Below, one piece after another: positions 34,218 to 43,810 of a DNA stretch of 64,000 bases. The DNA is taken from assembly GCF_019431375.1 (NCBI RefSeq), contig NZ_CP080267.1, forward strand, positions 3,746,540-3,810,539. Reading direction: 5' to 3'. Positions within the stretch are counted from its first letter, which is position 1. Each line of letters begins with the position of its first letter. The translations under genes and the position numbers were made by a program. This DNA is from Alcanivorax sp. (lineage in GTDB: Bacteria > Pseudomonadota > Gammaproteobacteria > Pseudomonadales > Alcanivoracaceae). The notes beneath the pieces are model-generated. The model saw only the letters and a list, made by a program, of their open reading frames with translations. It ran no database searches and was not told the DNA's origin.

Positions 34218-34982
34218 TTATTTTCGTAGCGTTTTTACCTGGATGCTTTTGCCTTGTCCTTTCTGGATCTGGAACCACTTGGGGTAGGCGCGGATCATGT
34301 CGCTGAGTTTCTTGTGGCCAAACAGGCGGGTGTCGAAATCCGGTTTGCGCTTGCTCAGGTGCTGGCCCACGGTGCCCAGGTTGGCCCAGTCGTCCTCGTC
34401 GGAAATATCGTCAATCACATTGGCTATCAGCTGCAGCGGTGGCGGTTCCTTGCTGACGGGTTCGCTGGGTGCCGGGTCATCGGTTTTGCCGGCGGTGTCT
34501 TGCGGCGGGTGATCCGAACGCAATACCTCGGTGTAGATGAACTTGTCGCAGGCGGCCACAAAGGGCCCCGGGGTTTTGCGCTCGCCGAAGCCGTAAACGG
34601 TCTGCCCTTCTTCGCGCAGTCTGGCCGCCAGGCGAGTGAAGTCGCTGTCGCTGGATACAAGGCAAAACCCGGACAGTTGTTTCGTATAGAGCAGATCCAT
34701 GGCATCGATAATCATGCTGCAGTCCGTGGCGTTCTTGCCCTGGGTGTAGGCGAACTGCTGGATCGGTTGTACGGAGTGTTTCAGCAGCACGTTTTTCCAG
34801 CCACCCAGGTTGGGTTTGGTCCAGTCCCCATAGATGCGTTTGACGCTGGCAGTGCCGAATTTAGCTATTTCCTCAAACAGACCATCGACGATTTTCGGCG
34901 GCGTATTGTCCGCGTCGATAAGGACTGCCAGCGAGGTGCTGCTGATAGCGGAAGAGTCCGTGTCACTATTGCTGCCTGCCAT
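34218..34982 (-). CDS. NYN-domain (LabA/DUF88) protein with OST-HTH/LOTUS domain
   Basis: 254 residues. Residues 18-140 form an NYN/PIN-like nuclease fold: LAVLIDADNTPP (D23, D25), N-A-T-D-C-S-M-I-I-D-A-M-D, and C-L-V-S-S-D-S-D-F-T carry the acidic metal-binding residues. Residues 180-250 form a winged-helix OST-HTH domain (LGTVGQHLSKRKPDFDTRLFGHKKLSDMI, in part), which binds RNA in related proteins. It is likely a single-strand-specific ribonuclease or RNA-binding regulator. It is monocistronic, and the region upstream contains element E. Confidence 0.85.
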   Translation of the reverse strand: MAGSNSDTDSSAISSTSLAVLIDADNTPPKIVDGLFEEIAKFGTASVKRIYGDWTKPNLGGWKNVLLKHSVQPIQQFAYTQGKNATDCSMIIDAMDLLYTKQLSGFCLVSSDSDFTRLAARLREEGQTVYGFGERKTPGPFVAACDKFIYTEVLRSDHPPQDTAGKTDDPAPSEPVSKEPPPLQLIANVIDDISDEDDWANLGTVGQHLSKRKPDFDTRLFGHKKLSDMIRAYPKWFQIQKGQGKSIQVKTLRK

Positions 34983-35052
34983 GATGCATTCCTTTTGCCT
35001 GCGATACCGTCAACATAACGGATTCGGACTGCATGCGACATGGGGTGGAGCA

Positions 35053-35218
35053 GAGTTAACAGTTAATAGTGAATAGTTAACAGCTACGCGTACCAGCACG
35101 TTTTGTTCTGAAAGCGAAGAGGCCGCGCCCATCACCTGGGCGCGGCCTCTTGCGTTTGAAACCAGGAAAACACTATCCCGTGACGCTGTTAACTATTCAC
35201 TATTAACTGTTAACAGCC
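35053..35218. repeat. Heptamer-ended palindromic element, GTTAACA family, copy E
   Basis: The left end (35053-35083) has AGTTAAC, AGTTAAT, AGTGAAT, AGTTAAC. The right end (35186-35218) is inverted and very similar. The core stem is perfect over 15 bp (35117-35131 with 35137-35151), loop TCACC, with GCGTTT after it. It lies 71 bp upstream of the NYN start and directly supplies the VNS ending and stop of the SDR gene. Confidence 0.87.
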
Positions 35219-36009
35219 TTCACCGATTTCCTGTAGACGAAATTCGCCATGGAGCGCAGGGGCATCATGCGGATCCAGATGCTTTGCAGGGTTATGGACA
35301 GGCCGGGCAGGGCGTAGCGTTTTCCCTTATTGAGCGCCGCGTAGCCGGCTCGGGCCACGTCTTGCGGGGTGGCGATCTGGGCGGAGACGAATTTGGTAAT
35401 ACCGCTGGAGCTCTGGTGCTGGCTTTGTGCCGTATCCAGGAAGGCGGTTTTGGTGGTGGAGGGGCAGAAGCAGGTGACCTGCACGCCGTAGGGTTTCAGT
35501 TCTTCCTGGAGGGAGGCGCTGAAGTTGATCACGAAGGCCTTGCTGGCGCTGTAGGCGGCAAAGAACGGCATGGGGCAGAAGCCAGCGAGGGAGCCGATAT
35601 TCATGATCTTTCCTTCGCCGCGGGCTTTCATTCGCACGCCCACCAGCATGCACAGCTTGCTGAGCAGGATGTTGTTCAGAGTGAGCATGCGTTCCAGTTT
35701 CTGGCTGTCCTGTTCAACGTGTTCGCCCATCATGCCGAAGCCCACGTTGTTCACCAGTACGTCCAGTTCGATGTTCTCCCTGGCCAGCCATTCCACGATG
35801 CGCTCGGCGGCGTCGGGCTGTGACAGGTCCATCTGCACGCCGTGGTAGATCATGTCTCTGCGTTGGGCTTTCAGGTCGTTACCCAGGTCATCCAGCTCTT
35901 CCTGCAGCAAACTGAAGACCACAATGTTGTAGCCGTCATTGTTGAAATGCTTGCAGAGTTCACGGCCAATGCCGCCGGCGCCGCCGGTAATCAGAACGGT
36001 TTTTGTCAT
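35203..36009 (-). CDS. Short-chain dehydrogenase/reductase
   Basis: 268 residues. TGGAGGIG at residues 8-15 (NAD(P) loop), NNVGF, GSLAG (Ser) and Y-S-A-S-K (YSASKAF) are present. The C-terminus carries hydrophobic segments typical of membrane-associated SDRs of the YqjQ/DltE-like group (retinol or fatty-aldehyde type). Start ATG has GAGGA 8 bp upstream. It follows a fatty acid desaturase by 13 bp and is probably co-transcribed with it. The last three residues and stop codon come from the heptamer element at 35053. Confidence 0.83.
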   Translation of the reverse strand: MTKTVLITGGAGGIGRELCKHFNNDGYNIVVFSLLQEELDDLGNDLKAQRRDMIYHGVQMDLSQPDAAERIVEWLARENIELDVLVNNVGFGMMGEHVEQDSQKLERMLTLNNILLSKLCMLVGVRMKARGEGKIMNIGSLAGFCPMPFFAAYSASKAFVINFSASLQEELKPYGVQVTCFCPSTTKTAFLDTAQSQHQSSSGITKFVSAQIATPQDVARAGYAALNKGKRYALPGLSITLQSIWIRMMPLRSMANFVYRKSVKAVNS

Positions 36010-36022
36010 TATCGGGTCCTCG

Positions 36023-36907
36023 TTAGTCGGACTTGGCGGGAGAATTGTTCGGGCCCAGCTGGAAGGGACCGATAATCATGCTGCCAGAGTGTTCCCGGTG
36101 ATAGCGCTCACGGGCTTTCCATGCCTTGCCATAGCGATAGAAGGGAATGGTCGGATAAAGGTGATGGATCAGATGATAGTTCTGGTACATCAGCACGGGT
36201 GTCAGCAGCCATTCCTTGCCCATACGCATCAGGGCGGTGGTGTTCGGGTTCTCATCCTGACGCCCGGTGTGCGGATAGTGGGGTAGCATCATGAAGACCA
36301 GACACATCAGGAAGAAAGCGATATAGGAAGGGATCAACCACAGCATCAGAGTGACGAAAGGCTGCCAGATAAACAGGGCAGTGATTGCTACCACCGCGAT
36401 GGCCAGTTCGCGCCATACTTCGGACGGTTTCATATTGGGAAGCACGTCCGGTTTGCGCAGGTAATTGACCAGATAGATGAAAGGCCAGAAGCCCCAGACT
36501 GGCATGGTCCACAGGCTGTTGGCCATCCAGTGATCCGGGTCTTTTTGCGGATCATTGGCAAAGCGGTGGTGGCGCATGTGCATCAGCCGGAACAGGTTTC
36601 CTTTGCCGAACGGCACCACCATAAAGGTGGCAATGGAAAGGATTAGGTCGTTGTGCCGGGGTTTCTGCGCAGCACAGCGGTGAATTGCCTCGTGGGCCGG
36701 GGTGAACAGGGCATAGCCGGTAATACTGTTGAGGATCAACCCGAGCCAGGCTGGCCAGTAGCCATTTAGTACCATCACCCAGCTGAGCATCGTGACGCTG
36801 TGGGATACCACCATGATGGCAAGGGTCGGCCAGGCAAACCGGGGGGAGACCTTGAGCCTGGCCAGGGTGTTGTCTTCATCGTGTCGCGCGGCAGTTGTCG
36901 TTGTCAT
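36023..36907 (-). CDS. Membrane fatty acid desaturase-family protein
   Basis: 294 residues from ATG 36907 (GGAGAG upstream); a longer frame runs upstream but is unsupported. The three histidine boxes are HEAIH (72-76), HMRHH (110-114) and HLIHH (245-249), which bind the di-iron centre of membrane desaturases/hydroxylases. Four membrane segments fit the family. It may desaturate a fatty acyl chain or hydroxylate carotenoid; the histidine spacing favours the beta-carotene hydroxylase/FA desaturase branch. It precedes the SDR by 13 bp and follows an AraC regulator in the same orientation. Confidence 0.82.
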   Translation of the reverse strand: MTTTTAARHDEDNTLARLKVSPRFAWPTLAIMVVSHSVTMLSWVMVLNGYWPAWLGLILNSITGYALFTPAHEAIHRCAAQKPRHNDLILSIATFMVVPFGKGNLFRLMHMRHHRFANDPQKDPDHWMANSLWTMPVWGFWPFIYLVNYLRKPDVLPNMKPSEVWRELAIAVVAITALFIWQPFVTLMLWLIPSYIAFFLMCLVFMMLPHYPHTGRQDENPNTTALMRMGKEWLLTPVLMYQNYHLIHHLYPTIPFYRYGKAWKARERYHREHSGSMIIGPFQLGPNNSPAKSD

Positions 36908-37023
36908 TGTCGCTCTCCTGCAAGGGTCCGGACACAGTGTTTGCCTTTTGCCGGGTGAAGGTAAGAACGGAAAATGCCAACAGGGGGATAATAAGTGACA
37001 ACAGGGGCCGGACCCCTGATCGC

Positions 37024-38040
37024 TTACTCTTCGGACGGGGAAGTCATGCCCTGGCGGAACTGCCCTGGGCTGGCACCAAACCAACGCTGGAATGCCCGGC
37101 GGAAACTGGCCACATCCGTGTAGCCCAGCTCGTCGGCCACCATGCTGACGGTGTAACGGGGCAGGCTGAGTAGCTGGCTGGCACGCCGGCTCAGGGTCTG
37201 GTCACGCAGTTCCTGAAAGCGGGTGCCTTCCTGCTTGAGCCGGCGGATCAGGGTGCGCGGGCTGAGATGCAGGCATTCCGCCATGGCTTCCAGGCTCAGC
37301 TGCCCATGGTTTTGATGAAGCAGCGCCAGCACCTGATCGCTGAGATCTCCCTGCCGACGCAGCCGTTCCTGGCGTGCCTCGCACTGCTGTATGGCCATCC
37401 ACATCAGATCCCGGTCATGCCCGGGCAAAAGCTCATCACCATAGCGGGAGGGCAGGCAGAGCATGGTTTCAGGGGCGTCAAACAGCACTTTCACCCCCTG
37501 GAAGGTCTCCTGGTAAGTATCAGCACAGGCCGGTGCCGGGTAATTGAAGTGGGCCTCGCCATTTTCAATGGGCTTGCCCCGCAGCACCAGATAACAGGCA
37601 TAGGTGGAGGCCATGGCGGACTCGGTGAGAAAACGGATGGCTTCGTCATGGGGGTAGGCAAACGTCAGCACCAGCGAGAGCCGGTCAGGGGTTTCCCGCA
37701 TCTCGTTACTGAATACCCGGGTACGGGTGTTGATGAAGCGCGCAAACATCTGCATGGCATCACGCAGATTGGGGCTTGCCATGGCGGCCGTGCCCATGGG
37801 GCCATGCATGGCGGGCAGGGCGCGCAGACCGGTTTGCAGGGCCAGGTCAGGGTGTCTGGAGAGCCGTAGAGCATTGTGGATCAGTTGGCGCGCGCCAGGC
37901 CAGTCAATAAAACCGTCACTGTGTTGCAGGGTGTCTACATCCACGCCGGTATCTGCCACCAGGGTTTGCAGTCCACCCTCATCCAGCCCCAGGGTCTGGG
38001 CGATCATGCGGCAGTAAGTCAGGGCCAGATCCGGTGTCAT
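37024..38040 (-). CDS. AraC-family transcriptional regulator (OruR/Arabinose-binding N-domain type)
   Basis: 338 residues from ATG 38040. The N-terminal 200 residues form the PF12625-type ligand domain (GARQLIHNALRLSRHPDLALQTG near residue 50, in part). The C-terminal 90 residues hold two helix-turn-helix motifs (LSLEAMAECLHLSPRTLIRRLKQEG, then VADELGYTDVASFRRAFQRWFG). Regulators of this branch often control degradation or lipid metabolism genes. It is 116 bp upstream of the desaturase in the same direction, so desaturase and SDR are likely targets. No operator can be picked out. Confidence 0.85.
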   Translation of the reverse strand: MTPDLALTYCRMIAQTLGLDEGGLQTLVADTGVDVDTLQHSDGFIDWPGARQLIHNALRLSRHPDLALQTGLRALPAMHGPMGTAAMASPNLRDAMQMFARFINTRTRVFSNEMRETPDRLSLVLTFAYPHDEAIRFLTESAMASTYACYLVLRGKPIENGEAHFNYPAPACADTYQETFQGVKVLFDAPETMLCLPSRYGDELLPGHDRDLMWMAIQQCEARQERLRRQGDLSDQVLALLHQNHGQLSLEAMAECLHLSPRTLIRRLKQEGTRFQELRDQTLSRRASQLLSLPRYTVSMVADELGYTDVASFRRAFQRWFGASPGQFRQGMTSPSEE

Positions 38041-38193
38041 GGCAATGGATTCCGGGTTGTTGTGGGCGGCGCGCCAGTGCTGGCATGGGAGCGCGACGTA
38101 TTTGGATGATGCCAGATTGTCCGAGGATCGTCGCATTCCGCTTGCAGGCAGGCAATGACGGGGATTATCAGGGCATGACCGGGGCGGGAGGCA

Positions 38194-38220
38194 AAAAAAT
38201 GGCCGTCATGGGTGACGGCC
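38194..38220 (-). terminator. Rho-independent terminator for the GNAT operon (reverse strand)
   Basis: GGCCGTC (38201-38207) pairs with GACGGCC (38214-38220). On the reverse strand the stem is followed by a run of seven T. A second small stem (GAAACCC/GGGTTTC, 38236-38253) lies next to it. The 357-bp gap from 38041 to 38397 has no gene that I can support. Confidence 0.75.
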
Positions 38221-38397
38221 TAAGGGGGGGAAGCAGAAACCCGTCAGGGTTTCGGGTATCACAGAATGAGCGCAGGGTTGTGCGGTGAGGCGGGGTGCCG
38301 CCATCGATATGTAAAGGATAGCGACCGATGGAGCGGTGACCCACCGGGCTGGGTTGAGCGGTATGATCAGTTTATTCGATCAATGTTGGGCACGATC

Positions 38398-39000
38398 TCA
38401 GACTAGGGACTTGCGCATGAGATGACGGGTAAGGGGGACGCCATCTCGCTCTGCCTGCTCCTGACCTTCGCTGATGAAGCCCATGTAGGCAAAGAAATCG
38501 TGGGCGGTAAGGCTGGCGTGGGTGGTCAGTTCGGTGATGCCGTCGATGCGGGCGCCGTCTTCCAGGTGCTGGTAGAGCAGGGTGGCAATGCCCACTCGCG
38601 AGGCGTCAGGATGTACGAAGACCATGTTGATGTAATCGCGGATACGGTGGGCAAATCCCACCAGTTTGTCATCCCATTCGGCCACCACGGTATCTCCTTC
38701 ACTGAGTACCGAAATCAGGCTGTCGTGGCTCTGGGCCTGGCTCCAGGCATCCCGTTGCTGCTGGTCATAATCACCCGCTGCACTGATCTGGATGGCCTCG
38801 CGGAACACGCCCAGTAGGTCGGCCATGTCGCTGCTGTCCAGCGGGCGGATCTGGAAGGGCATCAGGGCAGCGATGGGATCCGGTTCCGCGGCCTGGGGTG
38901 CCGCGCTGCCGTGGCTCTGCTGTTCCGGTGGCTCGGGGTGGTGGAGCGCCGGCTCGGTGAGGGGGCGGCGCTGAAAACGCTGGCGTAACCATTGCAACAT
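38398..39000 (-). CDS. GNAT-family N-acetyltransferase
   Basis: 200 residues. The N-terminal 45 residues are proline- and glutamine-rich and probably disordered. From about residue 48 the GNAT fold is seen: IRPLDSSDMADLLGVFREA, then VVAEWDDKLVGFA, then VHPDASRVGIATLLYQHLED carrying the acetyl-CoA pyrophosphate loop (x-x-G-I-A), and the C-terminal YMGFISEGQ. The substrate is unknown. Its ATG shares bases with the stop of the upstream small periplasmic protein, so they form an operon that ends at the terminator at 38194. Confidence 0.8.
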   Translation of the reverse strand: MLQWLRQRFQRRPLTEPALHHPEPPEQQSHGSAAPQAAEPDPIAALMPFQIRPLDSSDMADLLGVFREAIQISAAGDYDQQQRDAWSQAQSHDSLISVLSEGDTVVAEWDDKLVGFAHRIRDYINMVFVHPDASRVGIATLLYQHLEDGARIDGITELTTHASLTAHDFFAYMGFISEGQEQAERDGVPLTRHLMRKSLV

Positions 39001-39278
39001 TATTGCTCTGCCCGGGCAGTGTCATCTGCCTCTTCGGATTGTTTTTTCAGTGCCTGGATCTCCTGCTGGAGCGCTTCCAGATACTGGTCCTGCTGGCGGA
39101 GAAGTTGTTGCGCGGTTTCCTGCCGGGTCTGCAATTCTTCAGCCCGCTCTGACAGCTCCTGCTGTTCACGCAGGCGGGCGTCACGCTCTTCTTCCGTAAG
39201 CAGACGGATATCGTTGTCCTGCTCGGCAAACAGGGTGCCGGACAGGATCAGCGCGGTGGCAGCAAACAGGTAACGCAC
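39000..39278 (-). CDS. Small periplasmic coiled-coil protein
   Basis: 92 residues when started at GTG 39278, which has GAGGGGAAG 3 bp upstream; an ATG at 39317 would add 13 residues in front of the signal peptide. The N-terminal RYLFAATALILSGTLFA is a cleavable signal peptide. The rest (residues 20-90) is a charged Gln/Glu/Leu-rich coiled coil without other motifs. It overlaps the GNAT gene by one base. Function unknown. Confidence 0.7.
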   Translation of the reverse strand: MRYLFAATALILSGTLFAEQDNDIRLLTEEERDARLREQQELSERAEELQTRQETAQQLLRQQDQYLEALQQEIQALKKQSEEADDTARAEQ

Positions 39279-39423
39279 GGGCTTCCCCTCAAACTCGCCG
39301 TGAAGGGGAGTCAGCATAGCAAAAAGGGGGCGACAAGGGGGAGGGCGAGCTGCAAGCTGCGCTCGACTGGGTAGGGAAAGGGTGGAAGGTTCCCCGGATC
39401 CCGTCATTTCTACGAAGCCGCTT

Positions 39424-39581
39424 GTAGGAGCTATGCTTGCATGGCGAACCGCGCTTGCGCGGAAATTGCCCGCAGGGCGATCAGGAATGTCAGCGCTCGA
39501 CAGATTCCAGAAAGAACGGCGGACAGACCTTTGCCTTGTCGCCTCGCGACGCTCGGTTCGCACCTCAAGCGGTGCTCCTAC
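39424..39581. repeat. Diverged REP-like inverted repeat
   Basis: GTAGGAGCTATGCTTGCATG...CGAACC (39424-39450) faces GGTTCGCACCTCAAGCGGTGCTCCTAC (in part, 39555-39581). The ends GTAGGAG...CGAA match the class at 8061 and 26852, while the middle differs. It fills much of the 473-bp gap between the coiled-coil gene and acnA (39279-39751); no gene was seen there. Confidence 0.55.
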
Positions 39582-39647
39582 GGGTAGAAAGCGGGGCTGG
39601 TGCAGTTCGTCTGAGGCTCAGTGCACCCTACGGGGGTGTCCCAAATG

Positions 39648-39747
39648 CAGGAGGCCGCGTCCGGTGTTCGGGCGCGGCCTCCTGGGTTGGAGCAAGCAAC
39701 ACGGTTTCCGCGTCCCTGCTCGCAGCTAGCAGCTCGAAGCTAGCCGC
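39648..39747. repeat. Partial heptamer-ended element next to acnA
   Basis: The hairpin CAGGAGGCCGCG / CGCGGCCTCCTG (39648-39659 with 39673-39684) is the core type of the GTTAACA family. The right arm (about 39718-39747), however, is of the AGCT family (AGCTAGC, AGCTCGA, AGCTAGC). No left arm is seen. It ends 4 bp before the acnA stop codon. The mix of core and arm types suggests that modules exchange. Confidence 0.6.
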
Positions 39748-39751
39748 TTGC

Positions 39752-42496
<2,745 letters not shown>

Positions 42497-42520
42497 TGCA
42501 CACCTCCTGGTTTTTGTTAG

Positions 42521-42559
42521 CCCGCACGGCACTGGCAGGAATAACGGTGCCGTGTCGGG
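42521..42559 (-). promoter_or_regulatory. Stem-loop in the acnA leader
   Basis: CCCGCACGGCAC (42521-42532) pairs with 42547-42559 (GTGCCGTGTCGGG) with one bulged base. On the mRNA it lies about 10 bp upstream of the AGGAGG site, so it could control translation. It has no clear T tract and is not an intrinsic terminator. Confidence 0.45.
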
Positions 42560-43082
42560 TGGCGACAGGGACGGAGGCGTCGAGGAAACGGCGCCGCCGA
42601 CCTCTGTAGTGAGTCAATTCAACCTGAATTCGTGATTTCAGCGTGGATGTATGGCGTAAGAATTTGTTGTCACAGGGCATTTTCTGAAGAAGTGTCGTAT
42701 CAGGGAATACGATCGACTGAAGAAAATGTTCTGTGGCGGCAAAGGCTTGCGTCAGGCGCCGCGCTGAAGTCACGGACTCAGGTTCATACTACGCCGTTAT
42801 GGCGAGCACATGAAATAGTGGCCGATGGTGTTTTTCTATTACGATGATGAGAAGTGTAAATTGTTGTTGCGCAAGTGATTTGGTGTGTTTTTCAGACAAG
42901 CCACTACAGCAGAAACGTTGCCTATGCTTGGTGGCGGTTTCCGGTGCTTGTCCGGCTGCGCCGTGCGCCTGGCGCTGTCCTCCGCAGAGGCCTGGTTGGA
43001 AGACCTGATATGGCATTTGCGCCAATGGTGCTTTCCGGGCACTGTCGTATGATTGCCGATTACCCTTAACGGATGCGATTTC
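42560..43082. other. 523-bp intergenic region, no gene seen
   Basis: This region separates the reverse acnA and forward acyltransferase genes. Open frames on both strands are short or compositionally unlike the neighbours. It contains CTGAAGAA twice (about 42687 and 42716) and is locally AT-rich near 42830-42880, where promoters for the forward gene may lie. Nothing can be assigned with confidence. Confidence 0.4.
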
Positions 43083-43697
43083 ATGGCCGACACCAATCCC
43101 TCTGTCTTCCCGCAACGCGGCAATGCCATCTCCCGGACGCTGGGTCGCGGTTTTCTGCGCCTGTTCGGCTGGCGTCTGGTGGACCCGTTCCCGCAGGTGC
43201 CCAAGGCTGTAGTGATCGGCGGACCGCATACCTCCAATTGGGACGGCATCGTCACCCTGGCAGCCATGATGCAAATGGGCCTGGATGCCCACGTGATGAT
43301 GAAAGACAGCGCGTTCAAGGGCCCCCTGGGTGGTCTGCTGCGCTGGATGGGGGCGCTGCCCATTGATCGCAGCAAGGCTGGTGGTGTGGTGGAGCAGACC
43401 GTGGGCCAGTTCCACAGCCATGAGCGTCTGGTGATGGTGGTGGCGCCAGAGGGTACCCGCGGCGGCGCCTCCCAGTGGAAAACCGGTTTTTATCGCATCG
43501 CCGAGCAGGCCGGTGTGCCGATTGTGCTGGCCACCGCAGACTATGCCAAAAAGGAAATTGCCTTCCCCATGGTGATGGACACCACGGGGGATCTGGAGGC
43601 GGATCTGGAGCGGATTTTCCAGTGCTTTGCCCAGATTGAGCCGCGCCATCCGGAAAAACTGTCAGCGCCACTCAAGGCCATCCGCGAGCGTCGCTGA
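43083..43697 (+). CDS. Lysophospholipid acyltransferase-family protein
   Basis: 204 residues from ATG 43083. The HTSNWD motif (HX4D) lies near residue 43, the KDSAFKGPLGGLLRWMGALPIDR region is the acceptor-binding helix, and PEGTR is at about residue 123. No N-terminal membrane segment is evident. It resembles the short bacterial 1-acylglycerol-phosphate acyltransferase-like proteins often found with glycerolipid genes. It is monocistronic. The substrate is unknown. Confidence 0.78.
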   Translation: MADTNPSVFPQRGNAISRTLGRGFLRLFGWRLVDPFPQVPKAVVIGGPHTSNWDGIVTLAAMMQMGLDAHVMMKDSAFKGPLGGLLRWMGALPIDRSKAGGVVEQTVGQFHSHERLVMVVAPEGTRGGASQWKTGFYRIAEQAGVPIVLATADYAKKEIAFPMVMDTTGDLEADLERIFQCFAQIEPRHPEKLSAPLKAIRERR

Positions 43698-43810
43698 TAC
43701 CCGTCAGAGCATGAGGGGGGGGGTGCTTGCGCCGGGCTTCAGCTAGCACAAGCCAAGATCTGCTCCCATGGTTTGGTTGCAGCCCTACATCGCCCTTATG
43801 CAACGTCGCT

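Noticed and set aside
32737..34278. 513-residue antisense open frame over the TRAP permease
   Set aside because: It lies opposite dctM with no ribosome site, and its Gln/His-rich product reflects codon-position GC bias of the sense gene.
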